This document shows, piece after piece, positions 41,191 through 51,908 of a stretch of 64,000 bases of DNA; positions within the stretch are counted from its first letter, which is position 1, and each line of letters opens with the position of its first letter. The notes beneath the pieces are model-generated. The model was given only the letters and a program-made list of their open reading frames with translations. It searched no databases and had not been told where the DNA came from. The stretch is from the NCBI GenBank assembly GCA_002311655.1, contig DBYZ01000014.1:1-64000 (forward strand), given 5' to 3'. A program made the position numbers and the translations under genes. This DNA is from Bacteroidales bacterium UBA1173. Lineage in GTDB: Bacteria > Bacteroidota > Bacteroidia > Bacteroidales > F082.

Positions 41191-41478
41191 TTATTTTTTC
41201 CGCCCCTCAATCCATACCCACAAACGCCACATCAGCCATCCCCACGCAAAGAACAACACATAATAAATCCACTTCGGAACAGTGTTGATATATGCGCCTT
41301 CCTTGTCAATCTTGGCATATTCCTCCGTCGGGATGTCGGCGTAATAATACGCCCCCGCACCAAAGTCGTAATCTTCGACCACGCCCTTGCGATTTATCAT
41401 GATGTAAACCGCCAAAACCAAAGTGATTACCACCACAACGATGGTAATCACCTTGAAAACTATGTGTTTTTTATCCAT
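41191..41478 (-). CDS. Small membrane protein of unknown function next to the YeiH-type transporter
   Basis: 95 residues with two TM helices (about 9-28 and 69-86), a mid-section rich in Tyr and acidic residues (VVEDYDFGAGAYYYADIP) and a basic C-terminus (EGRKK). Not recognised as a named family. Its ATG overlaps the stop of the YeiH-type gene by one base, so it is probably an accessory subunit of that transporter. Inference only. Confidence 0.6.
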   Translation of the reverse strand: MDKKHIVFKVITIVVVVITLVLAVYIMINRKGVVEDYDFGAGAYYYADIPTEEYAKIDKEGAYINTVPKWIYYVLFFAWGWLMWRLWVWIEGRKK

Positions 41479-42815
41479 TATTTGAATGTGTCAAGTACTG
41501 GGATGTCGAACACCACGCCAGAGAGCAGGAACCACACCGCAAACAGTGTCAATGCGATGTTGAACAGCTGTCCCACGACGTAGAGCCACAACACCTTGCC
41601 GCCTTGCATCTGTTTGGCTAAAGCCTTGAAGTTGGTGTCCAAACCGATGCTGGTGAATGCGAGCACAAATGCCCAGCTCTTGTACTGGTCGAGCACTCCG
41701 TTGATGGCCTTAACTTCAGCGCCGCTGGTCATAGGCAGCACTATGAACGATGCCACCAATGATGCCACGAAGAAACCGATGATGAACTTCGGGAAACGGT
41801 TCCAGATCTCGCCTGCGCCTACATTCTGATCGCCGGTTTTGTCAACCTTCAAAGCGAAGAACACTGCCACGAAGAAGGCGATGAATCCGATGAGGATGTT
41901 CTGAATCGACTTCACGAGAACAGCAGCCTGCTCTGCCTCTGGTCCGAGTGCGTTACCAGCCAAAACCACAGCGCCTGTCGAGTCGACAGTACCACCGATG
42001 AGCGCGCCGCCCATGAGGTTGCTCATGCCGACCCAACGGATGATCATAGGCTCAAACACCATCATCAAAATGGTGAAGATGATAGAAATGGAGATTGCCA
42101 ATGAGAGGTCTTCTTTCTTTGCCTTTGCAGCGGCTCCTGTGGCGATGGCGGCACTTGTTCCGCACACCGAAGTTGCCGATGCCAAAGTGATAACCAACGG
42201 CTTGTTGCCGATTTTCAACACCTTGGTGCCGAACCACCACATGAAGATGATGACGATAGGTGTCACAACCCAAGCGATGCCGAGGCCGTAGAGACCGAAC
42301 TTCGCGATGTTGCTGAACAACACCGAGAATCCCATGATGACCAAACCGGTCTTGATGTAAAACTCAGTCCTGATTGCAGGTTTCAGCCATTCAGGGGTGC
42401 CGACGGTGTTGGAAATCAACAGGCCGATGAGCAATGCCCAGAATGCCCATTCGAGGTAACGGTTCAAGGTGAACTCAGCACTCACAAAACGCACGATGAT
42501 TGCTATCACAAACAGCACGATGAATGCCGGAATGTATTTTTTCACATTCTCGCCCTGCAATTTGATACCTATTGTAAATAATATTCCGAGAACAAGCACC
42601 GTCACGATGAGTTTGCGCCAGAAAATCCACTGTCCGAGCTGTTCGGCAAGCGGCACAGCCTTCTTGACGCCTTCCTCACCGATGACCCATGTGCTGAATT
42701 TGGCTGCCGAGAAGTCGAACCAGCCTGTCAAAACCGACACAGCACCTATCGCAATGACGATGAAGCCGATCCACACCGCCAACCAGTCTTCTTTTTTCAA
42801 TAAGTCTTTTGACAT
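41478..42815 (-). CDS. YeiH-type putative sulfate exporter family transporter
   Basis: 445 residues with about 11 TM helices. The family signature region LASATSVCGTSAAIATG and the later GGTVDSTGAVVLAGNALG are those of the YeiH/UPF0324 family, often annotated as putative sulfate exporters; the substrate has not been firmly established. It is longer at the N-terminus than E. coli YeiH (about 350 residues), as in Bacteroidota members. It lies between a porin gene upstream and a small membrane protein gene downstream on the same strand. Confidence 0.8.
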   Translation of the reverse strand: MSKDLLKKEDWLAVWIGFIVIAIGAVSVLTGWFDFSAAKFSTWVIGEEGVKKAVPLAEQLGQWIFWRKLIVTVLVLGILFTIGIKLQGENVKKYIPAFIVLFVIAIIVRFVSAEFTLNRYLEWAFWALLIGLLISNTVGTPEWLKPAIRTEFYIKTGLVIMGFSVLFSNIAKFGLYGLGIAWVVTPIVIIFMWWFGTKVLKIGNKPLVITLASATSVCGTSAAIATGAAAKAKKEDLSLAISISIIFTILMMVFEPMIIRWVGMSNLMGGALIGGTVDSTGAVVLAGNALGPEAEQAAVLVKSIQNILIGFIAFFVAVFFALKVDKTGDQNVGAGEIWNRFPKFIIGFFVASLVASFIVLPMTSGAEVKAINGVLDQYKSWAFVLAFTSIGLDTNFKALAKQMQGGKVLWLYVVGQLFNIALTLFAVWFLLSGVVFDIPVLDTFK

Positions 42816-42841
42816 AATTAACTGATATTTAATGATTTACG

Positions 42842-43867
42842 TTAGAATTTGAAACTCAGGATTGCTACGATTCGATGTGAAACATCGCCCTTCTCTGGCT
42901 GGATGTATGTGTAGTCGAGCTTGAAGTTGAGGCATTTCACAGGCCAGTAGTTGATACCTGCTGTAAAGTAGTTTTTGCCACCTTTTTCGATATCGGTGTC
43001 GGCAACCATACGGTCGAAACGAAGCACCGGCATCAAAGTCTGTTTCTTTTCCTTACCCAAGAAGAAATTGTAACCTGCGACAGCGTACAAACCGTTGCTC
43101 TTGAAGTTGCCGATGGTGTCGTTAACGCCAGTATCGCCTGCAACATACTCACCACGGACGATGAGACGGTCGTTCTTGAACTGTGCACCGCCTGAATAAC
43201 GGTTACGGTCGCCAAAGTTCTCGTCTTTGTTATACTTTCCAATGTAGAAAGATCCTGTGAGTGTCACTTCTTTCAACCAAGGATGGAATTCCACGCGGCC
43301 AGCCACGTCTTTGCGGTTGTTGTTATCAGTGTTGTTGACACCGTTGCCGTTGAACACGCCGACAGCATACTCCAAAAGGCTGAAGTCGTCTTTTTGGAAG
43401 AGCTTTCCTGTTGCCATAACACCCATGTCACGACCGAGAGCGCCCACGCCGCACACATCGCTATAGCCTGCGAGTTTGGAAACGACCTCACCATAATCGA
43501 AAATCTCAAGATTTACTGGGTTGATGGCTGTCTCCATTGTAAATGGGAGCTTGAACTGACCAGCCTGAATCGAGAAAGCATCGCACACTTTATATTTCAC
43601 GTAAGCGTCAACAAGCATTGGGCTTCTGCTGAAATCACCCTGGATCTTGTATGACAAATTCTCTGTGAGCTTGCCGTCAATCGACATACGGACACGGCGC
43701 ATTCTGAATGTGTTGCTGTTAAGGTCGAAGTCATCGCTGAAGTCAGCCTGATACAATGTCTGGACAAAACCTGAAATCTTCGGTGTTCTGTCAACTTTTT
43801 CCTGTGCAAATGTTAAGCTGCTGATTATCATCAGTGTAGCTAACAAAATGAGTCTAAATTTTCTCAT
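42842..43867 (-). CDS. Phosphate-selective porin O/P-like outer-membrane porin
   Basis: 341 residues. The signal peptide (about 1-21) ends LTFA before Gln. The mature N-terminus PKISGFVQTLYQADF, FRMRRVRMSIDGKLTENLSYKIQGDF and the outward strands to the terminal HRIVAILSFKF fit a 16-stranded OprP/OprO-type barrel ending in Phe. It lets small ions or solutes through the outer membrane. It is 26 bases upstream of the YeiH-type gene, so the pair may carry the same anion across both membranes. That substrate link is inference. Confidence 0.8.
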   Translation of the reverse strand: MRKFRLILLATLMIISSLTFAQEKVDRTPKISGFVQTLYQADFSDDFDLNSNTFRMRRVRMSIDGKLTENLSYKIQGDFSRSPMLVDAYVKYKVCDAFSIQAGQFKLPFTMETAINPVNLEIFDYGEVVSKLAGYSDVCGVGALGRDMGVMATGKLFQKDDFSLLEYAVGVFNGNGVNNTDNNNRKDVAGRVEFHPWLKEVTLTGSFYIGKYNKDENFGDRNRYSGGAQFKNDRLIVRGEYVAGDTGVNDTIGNFKSNGLYAVAGYNFFLGKEKKQTLMPVLRFDRMVADTDIEKGGKNYFTAGINYWPVKCLNFKLDYTYIQPEKGDVSHRIVAILSFKF

Positions 43868-43908
43868 AAATAATGAAATTAATTAATAATTCTTTTTCGT
43901 TTTCGGTG

Positions 43909-43916
43909 CAAAAATA
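43909..43916 (-). promoter_or_regulatory. -7 box of the porin-transporter operon
   Basis: The minus strand reads TATTTTTG, 41 bases before the porin ATG at 43867. Confidence 0.6.
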
Positions 43917-43957
43917 CAAAAAAAGTAAAAGCGTTTACTATTTTTATAAAAAAAATT

Positions 43958-43991
43958 AAAGACCATACAATCTAATCGATGTATAGTCTTT
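43958..43991 (-). terminator. Intrinsic terminator after atpC
   Basis: On the minus strand AAAGACTATACA pairs with TGTATGGTCTTT (one U-G wobble), then AATTTTTTTT. The wobble is allowed only in minus-strand RNA, which supports this orientation. Confidence 0.85.
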
Positions 43992-43996
43992 AAATT

Positions 43997-44233
43997 TTAT
44001 TCTGCCAATACCATTATAATATTGTCCTTGATTTCGCAAACGCCGCCTTTTATCTCAAAAAACTGCAGTTTGCCAGCTTCGTCCTGCACTTTGATCTTGC
44101 CTGGACCCAAAGCTGCGATCATCGGGGCATGGTTGTTGAGAATCTCAAATAAGCCGTCGCTTCCAGGCAGCTGCACCAACACAGTGTCGCCGCTGAAAAT
44201 CTGCTTGTCGGGAGATGTTATTTCGAGTCTCAT
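43997..44233 (-). CDS. atpC: F1Fo ATP synthase epsilon subunit, short form
   Basis: 78 residues, the N-terminal beta-sandwich only (LEITSPDKQIFSGDTVLVQL, GLFEILNNHAPMIAALGPG). The C-terminal helical hairpin that inhibits ATP hydrolysis in E. coli is absent, as usual for Bacteroidota AtpC. It starts three bases after atpD. The other ATP synthase genes are not in the window. Confidence 0.9.
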   Translation of the reverse strand: MRLEITSPDKQIFSGDTVLVQLPGSDGLFEILNNHAPMIAALGPGKIKVQDEAGKLQFFEIKGGVCEIKDNIIMVLAE

Positions 44234-44236
44234 GGC

Positions 44237-46315
<2,079 letters not shown>

Positions 46316-46319
<4 letters not shown>

Positions 46320-46714
46320 TTCCTCTTATTTTGATTCATCTTGGCCTCCACGCTGAGTGTGGCGTGAGGTACTGCGCGCAGACGCTCCTTCGGAATGAGC
46401 TTCCCTGTCACACGGCAAATACCGTAGGTCTTGTTTTCAATGCGAATCAAAGCATTCTCGAGGTTCTTGATATACTTGATCTGACGCACTGCAAGGGTGC
46501 TGTTTTCCTCTTTCGACAATACTGCCGCGCCTTCTTCCAAAATCTTGAAAGTAGGAGCTGTGTCGTCAGAATCATTACCGCTGGCTACGTTTTCCTGCAA
46601 CAAAGCAAGGTCTTTGCGTGCCTGTGCCAGTCTTTCCAAAATCAATTCCTTGAATTCAGCCAGTTCTTCGTCAGAATATCTGGTTTTTTCTGATGTGTTG
46701 ACTGTTTCTTCCAT
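46316..46714 (-). CDS. DksA/TraR-family protein with a degenerate zinc finger
   Basis: 132 residues: a coiled-coil hairpin (about 15-95) and a C-terminal YGICRVTGKLIPKERLRAVP. Only one cysteine of the usual four-Cys zinc finger is left, so it probably folds without zinc, as in many Bacteroidota members. DksA proteins enter the secondary channel of RNA polymerase and act with ppGpp; whether this version does is unproven. It lies between ileS (15-base gap) and lspA (overlap). Confidence 0.8.
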
Positions 46715-46729
46715 AGTGATGTTATTTTG

Positions 46730-49700
46730 TTATGCTTTTTTAATCGTTATTTTTGCGGAAATCTTGTCCACAAGTTCTTGAGCCTCAACGTTTTCGAGTT
46801 TGTCGACCATCTCAAGTGTGGCAAGGGTCTCAGAGCAGATGTACTCTCCGAAACGCTCCACAGGTTTCATGATGTCGGCATTCTTTTCAATTGTCAAAAC
46901 AATCTTGTCGGTGACTTCGAGACCGCTGTCTTTTCTCATGTTCTGCACCCTGTTGATGATTTCTCTTGCGAGACCTTCCTCAAACAGTTCTTGCGAAATG
47001 GTGATGTCGAGCGCCACAGTCATGTTGTCCTGTGTGGTAACTGTCCAACCCGGGATGTCTTCTGTTGTGATGAGCGCGTCTTCCAAGATGAGGTTAACTT
47101 CCTGACCCTCAACGGTAATCGTTGCTCCGCCGTTCTTCTCGAAGTTGCGGATGTCTTCCTGACTCATGCCATTGAAATATTTTGTGAGCTGGCCCATCAG
47201 CTTGGCGTAACGTGTCTTCAACGAGGCGAAGTTCGGTCTGACTTTCTTCACCAGGATGTTGAGTTCGCCTGTGAGATATTCCACTTTCTTCACGTTGACT
47301 TCCGAAAGGATGAGGCCTTCGACCTTCTGAAGCTGCTGCATCATCTCGTCGCTCAGCACCGGAATCATGATTCTTGACAATGGCTGGCGCACACGGATGT
47401 TGGCTTTCTTTCTCAACGAAAGCACCATTGATGCCACGAGCTGTGCCATCTCCATGCGTTCCTCGAGTTTCTTGTCGATGCATTTCTCGTTTGCCTTCGG
47501 GAATGATGTCAGATGCACTGACTCTGCGCTGTCTCGGTGTGTCACGGCGTTGAGGTCGCGGTAAAGCTGCTCGCTGAAGAACGGCGCGATAGGCGAGATG
47601 AGGCGTGCCAAGGTGTCGAGGCAGGTGTACAATGTCTGATATGCCGAGGTCTTGTCCTCTGAGCCGTTGCTCTTCCAGAATCTACGGCGCGACAGACGTA
47701 CGTACCAGTTGCTCAAGTGAGCGTCTACGAAGTTGCCGATGGCACGACCGGCCTTTGTAGGCTCGTAGCTTTCGTAGTCTTTCTCGACTTCCAAAACGAG
47801 TGAGTTGAGCTCTGAGAGAATCCATCTGTCGATTTCAGGACGTTTCTCAAACGGGATGTCGGCTTCTTTGTACTCGAATCCGTCGATGTTGGCGTAGAGT
47901 GCGAAGAATGCGTATGTGTTGTATAATGTTCCGAAGAACTTGCGTCGCACGTCATCGACGCCGTCTTCGTCAAATTTCAGGTTGTCCCAAGGCTGCGAGT
48001 TGGTCATCATGTACCATCTCACTGCATCGGCACCGTATTTTGTGATGGCTCCGAACGGGTCGACGGCGTTGCCTAAACGTTTCGACATCTTATTGCCGTT
48101 TTTGTCGAGCACCAAACCGTTGGAAATCACGTTCTTATATGCCACAGAGTCGAAGCACATCGTTGCGATAGCATGCAAGGTGAAGAACCAACCACGTGTC
48201 TGGTCGACGCCTTCAGCGATGAAGTCGGCCGGGAAGGTCTTGTCGTTCAACTGACCTGGCTTGCCCATGTAATGGATCTGTGCGTACGGCATCGCGCCTG
48301 AGTCGAACCACACGTCGATGAGGTCTGGCTCGCGGAACATCTTCTTTCCTGATTTTGAAACCAAAACCACGCCGTCGATATATGGTCTGTGCAGGTCGAA
48401 CTTGGTGTAATCCTCTGATTTATAAGGATTTTCCTTCATAAATCCTGCCTTGACAGATTTCTCGATTTCTTCACGGAGTTCTGCCACGCTGCCGATGCAA
48501 ATCTCTTCGTTGCCGTCTTCTGTTCTCCAGATTGGAAGTGGTGTTCCCCAGTAACGTGAACGTGAGAGGTTCCAGTCGACGAGGTTCTCGAGCCAGTTGC
48601 CGAAACGTCCGCTTCCTGTTGCCTCAGGTTTCCAGTTGATGGTCTTGTTGAGCTCTATCATCCTGTCTTTCAACGCGGTAGTCTTGATGAACCAGCTGTC
48701 GAGAGGGTAGTAGAGGACAGGTTTGTCGGTACGCCAGCAGTGTGGATAGTTGTGGGTGTGTTTCTCGCTCTTGAAGAGCTTGCCCTGTTCCTTCAGCATG
48801 ATGACGATTTCGACATCCAATGAAATATCTTTGTCTGTCTTTGTCGGGTCGTAGGCGTTTTTCACGAATTTGCCTGCGTATTTTGCATATTCCTCAGCGT
48901 CGACATGTGTCTTAACCCATTCAGGGTCAAGGTCTTCGAGGAGGAAGAACTTACCTGTCTTGTCGACCATCGGCTGTGCCTTGCCGTCTTTGTCGATGAG
49001 GTGCAGTGGCGGGATGTTGGTCTGTTTTGCCACTCTGTTATCGTCAGCACCGAAGGTGGGAGCGATGTGGACGATGCCGGTACCGTCTTCTGTTGTGACG
49101 TAGTCACCTGGGATGACGCGGAATCCGTCGCCGTCAGGTCTCACCCATGGGATAAGCGGCTCGTAGTCGAGGCCTGCGAGATCTTTGCCTTTGCATGTGC
49201 CCAAAACTTCGTAAGGAAGTTTCTTGTCGCCGACTTTCCAGTCTTCGAACTTCGGTTTCTCCTCTTCTGACGGGAAGAACGATGCCATCAACGGCTTTCC
49301 GATGATGATGTAAATCTGCTCGCCGTTGTTCGGGTTCACTGTCTTCACGAGGTTATATTCGATGCCAGGACCCACTGCCAATGCTGTGTTCGACGGCAAG
49401 GTCCATGGTGTTGTGGTCCATGCCACAATCTGCACGTCGTGGAAGTTCACGTCAACGCCGAATGGAAGTTTATCGAACTTACGCTGGTCGGCTTTTAAGC
49501 GGAACATCGCCACGCAGGTGAGGTCTTTCACATCGCGGTAGCAGCCTGGCATGTTCAACTCGTGTGAGCTCAAGCCTGTTCCTGCAGCCGGAGAATAGGG
49601 CTGGATGGTGTATCCTTTATAGAGTAAACCTTTGTTATACAAGTCTTTAAGTAAGAACCACAAAGTCTCGATATACTCGTTTGTGAATGTGATATATGGA

Positions 49701-50143
49701 TTGTTGAGGTCAACCCAGTAGCCCATCTGACGGGTGAGGTCGTCCCAGCGGTCCTTGTATTTCATCACTTCTTCGCGGCAGGCGCGGTTGTAGTCGTCCA
49801 CGCTGATTTTCTTGCCGATATCTTCCTTTGTGATGCCGAGTTTCTTCTCAACACCAAGCTCCACTGGCAGTCCGTGGGTGTCCCATCCTGCCTTGCGGCT
49901 AACGTATTTGCCTTTCAATGTCTGGAAACGGCAGAAGGTGTCCTTGATTGTACGAGCCATCACGTGGTGGATGCCCGGCATGCCGTTTGCTGACGGTGGA
50001 CCTTCGTAAAATACATACGCCGTTCCGTTCTTGGTGTTTTCCAAACTCTTGTTGAAGATGTCGTTATCTTCCCAAAACTTACGAATCTCATCTGCTATGT
50101 TTGTGAGATTCAAAAACTTATATTCGCGATATGCGTTCTTCAT
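46730..50143 (-). CDS. ileS: Isoleucyl-tRNA synthetase
   Basis: 1137 residues. It charges tRNA-Ile and edits valine. The HIGH-type motif is in GPPSANGMPGIHHVMARTIK, the editing domain has WTTTPWTLPSNTALAV, and the KMSKS-type motif is NKMSKRLGNAV. The C-terminus is of the long type (about 1,100 residues, resembling eukaryotic-like IleRS) with no zinc finger of the E. coli kind, so it may belong to the mupirocin-tolerant clade. That assignment is by length only. It heads the ileS-dksA-lspA-atpD-atpC operon. Confidence 0.96.
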   Translation of the reverse strand: MKNAYREYKFLNLTNIADEIRKFWEDNDIFNKSLENTKNGTAYVFYEGPPSANGMPGIHHVMARTIKDTFCRFQTLKGKYVSRKAGWDTHGLPVELGVEKKLGITKEDIGKKISVDDYNRACREEVMKYKDRWDDLTRQMGYWVDLNNPYITFTNEYIETLWFLLKDLYNKGLLYKGYTIQPYSPAAGTGLSSHELNMPGCYRDVKDLTCVAMFRLKADQRKFDKLPFGVDVNFHDVQIVAWTTTPWTLPSNTALAVGPGIEYNLVKTVNPNNGEQIYIIIGKPLMASFFPSEEEKPKFEDWKVGDKKLPYEVLGTCKGKDLAGLDYEPLIPWVRPDGDGFRVIPGDYVTTEDGTGIVHIAPTFGADDNRVAKQTNIPPLHLIDKDGKAQPMVDKTGKFFLLEDLDPEWVKTHVDAEEYAKYAGKFVKNAYDPTKTDKDISLDVEIVIMLKEQGKLFKSEKHTHNYPHCWRTDKPVLYYPLDSWFIKTTALKDRMIELNKTINWKPEATGSGRFGNWLENLVDWNLSRSRYWGTPLPIWRTEDGNEEICIGSVAELREEIEKSVKAGFMKENPYKSEDYTKFDLHRPYIDGVVLVSKSGKKMFREPDLIDVWFDSGAMPYAQIHYMGKPGQLNDKTFPADFIAEGVDQTRGWFFTLHAIATMCFDSVAYKNVISNGLVLDKNGNKMSKRLGNAVDPFGAITKYGADAVRWYMMTNSQPWDNLKFDEDGVDDVRRKFFGTLYNTYAFFALYANIDGFEYKEADIPFEKRPEIDRWILSELNSLVLEVEKDYESYEPTKAGRAIGNFVDAHLSNWYVRLSRRRFWKSNGSEDKTSAYQTLYTCLDTLARLISPIAPFFSEQLYRDLNAVTHRDSAESVHLTSFPKANEKCIDKKLEERMEMAQLVASMVLSLRKKANIRVRQPLSRIMIPVLSDEMMQQLQKVEGLILSEVNVKKVEYLTGELNILVKKVRPNFASLKTRYAKLMGQLTKYFNGMSQEDIRNFEKNGGATITVEGQEVNLILEDALITTEDIPGWTVTTQDNMTVALDITISQELFEEGLAREIINRVQNMRKDSGLEVTDKIVLTIEKNADIMKPVERFGEYICSETLATLEMVDKLENVEAQELVDKISAKITIKKA

Positions 50144-50172
50144 AAAACGTATTTAAATTTCTAAATAATCCG

Positions 50173-50180
50173 CAAAGATA
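50173..50180 (-). promoter_or_regulatory. -7 box of the ileS operon
   Basis: The minus strand reads TATCTTTG, 29 bases before the ileS ATG. Confidence 0.6.
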
Positions 50181-50222
50181 AAAAAAAGAATTGATTTTAA
50201 TTGATATTATTTAAAGTTTTTT

Positions 50223-50230
50223 TAATTTTG
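50223..50230 (+). promoter_or_regulatory. -7 box of the ROK kinase gene
   Basis: TAATTTTG, 39 bases before the ATG at 50270. Confidence 0.55.
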
Positions 50231-50269
50231 CGAAGAAAAATTTCAATTTGAAATAAAAATTATCCAAAT

Positions 50270-51220
50270 ATGAAAGCAAGACACTCTATCGGAATCGATA
50301 TCGGAGGCACAAATACCGACATCGGAATCGTCCGCGCCGACGGAAAAATCATCGACAAGGAAAACCTGCATACCAACGAGTATTATGATGCTGCGCTTTA
50401 TGTGAAAGATGTGGCAGATAAAATCAAGATTTTGCTTGAGAGAAACCAAATTGCCGAAATCGAAGGTATCGGCATAGGTGCGCCGAATGGTAACACCTAC
50501 ACCGGAAGCATTGACAAGGCTCCGAACTTGAACTTCAAAGGTCAGGTGAAGCTTGCCGAGATGATGAAGCAACATATTGATACTAAAGTGGTTGTGTCGA
50601 ACGACGCCAACGCTGCGGCATACGGCGAGATGATTTATGGTGGCGCCAAAAACCTCGACCATTTCATCACTTTCACGCTCGGAACAGGCGTGGGAAGCGG
50701 CATCATTATCGACAGAAAGCTGGTTCTTGGCTCGACAAGCACTGCTGGTGAACTCGGTCACTCGATCATCATAATCAACGGTCGCCAGTGTGGCTGCGGA
50801 CGTAAAGGCTGTCTTGAGACTTACACCTCGGCTGGTGGCATCCGTCGCACAGCTCTCGAACTGATGGAGCAGAATCCTTTGTACAATGGCGTTTTGAAAC
50901 AAGTCGCACCTGAAAATCTCACATCAAAAATGGTCGGTGACGCTGCCAATGCCGGCGACCCGATTGGTATCATGACCTTTGAAAATGTGGGTTATCTTCT
51001 CGGCATCGCGATGGCAAATGCAGTGACATTCTCAGCTCCGCAGGCTATCTTCCTCATGGGCGGTCCTGTCCATGCCGGCGAAGTCCTCATGAAGCCTCTC
51101 CGCAAGTCGTTCGACGAGCATCTGCTGAATATCTATCAAGGTACAGTGGAAATCCGTGTGTCGGAACTCGCCGACAACGAAGTGGCAATCCTCGGTGCAG
51201 CGGCACTTTGCCAACTATAG
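50270..51220 (+). CDS. ROK family sugar kinase (probably glucokinase)
   Basis: 316 residues. ATP site IGIDIGGTNTDIGIV at the N-terminus; catalytic VVSNDANAAAYGE; the ROK signature with GELGHSIII, then the zinc site CGCGRKGCLE; and a C-terminal FLMGGPVHAGE. There is no N-terminal HTH, so it is a kinase and not a ROK repressor. Glucose is the most common substrate, but N-acetylglucosamine or mannose kinases have the same motifs. Its last six bases overlap the convergent membrane protein gene. Confidence 0.88.
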   Translation: MKARHSIGIDIGGTNTDIGIVRADGKIIDKENLHTNEYYDAALYVKDVADKIKILLERNQIAEIEGIGIGAPNGNTYTGSIDKAPNLNFKGQVKLAEMMKQHIDTKVVVSNDANAAAYGEMIYGGAKNLDHFITFTLGTGVGSGIIIDRKLVLGSTSTAGELGHSIIIINGRQCGCGRKGCLETYTSAGGIRRTALELMEQNPLYNGVLKQVAPENLTSKMVGDAANAGDPIGIMTFENVGYLLGIAMANAVTFSAPQAIFLMGGPVHAGEVLMKPLRKSFDEHLLNIYQGTVEIRVSELADNEVAILGAAALCQL

Positions 51221-51646
51221 GTATTGTATAGGCGAAAACACCAAACACCCAACCAGTGCGAACAGCGTCACCGTCAAAAGTGACAATGCGAACACTGGTT
51301 TGTTGTGTCTGAAGAATTTCCTGACTACGATTGCCATCACCGGAATCGACATGACGGGCAGCATGGGTATGAAGACCCACACTGGATATTTCTTTTTGAA
51401 ATTTACGATTTTGCGAGCTTTCCTTAGCTGTTTCGCCGTTGGAAGCTTCTTTCTTTTTTTATAAAACCGGTTTAAGATAATGTCGCAGAAAAAATAGAAC
51501 AGTGTGAATCCCGTCATCGCCCCGATGGAAGTCGCGGCAAAAGTGGTGCCAAACGACAACCCCGCCGCAAACCCCGCTGCCGGTGCGAAAAACGTCTTCA
51601 CAATCGACGCCAAAACCACTGAAAGAATCTTCCAAAACATAAACAT
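51215..51646 (-). CDS. Small membrane protein of unknown function
   Basis: 143 residues with about three TM segments: one or two in the N-terminal half (KTFFAPAAGFAAGLSFGTTF, GFTLFYFFCDIIL), a basic cytoplasmic loop (KKRKKLPTAKQLRKARK), then two C-terminal helices. A second ATG two codons later is possible. No family recognised, although similar small proteins are frequent in Bacteroidota. It overlaps the ROK gene end to end, and repeat family 1 lies eight bases upstream. Confidence 0.6.
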   Translation of the reverse strand: MFMFWKILSVVLASIVKTFFAPAAGFAAGLSFGTTFAATSIGAMTGFTLFYFFCDIILNRFYKKRKKLPTAKQLRKARKIVNFKKKYPVWVFIPMLPVMSIPVMAIVVRKFFRHNKPVFALSLLTVTLFALVGCLVFSPIQYL

Positions 51647-51653
51647 TCACATG

Positions 51654-51755
51654 CGTCATTTCGAGCTTGTCGAGAAAACACCGCCATCTGAATGTTTCAG
51701 AATCAATTGTATGCCGGTGATTTCTCCATTCCGCTCCGCTTCAGTCGAAATGACG
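51654..51755. repeat. Dispersed palindromic repeat family 1, copy C
   Basis: CGTCATTTCGA to TCGAAATGACG with inner arms CGAGAAAACACCG and CCGGTGATTTCTCC. Confidence 0.8.
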
Positions 51756-51807
51756 TGATTAATTAACGTTAATTTATAATTTTTGTTTCATTGAACAAAA
51801 AAATATG

Positions 51808-51815
51808 TATTTTTG
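51808..51815 (+). promoter_or_regulatory. -7 box of tRNA-Thr
   Basis: TATTTTTG, 14 bases before the tRNA 5' end. Confidence 0.6.
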
Positions 51816-51829
51816 CAACTCGATATTAC

Positions 51830-51902
<73 letters not shown>

Positions 51903-51908
51903 CTTTTT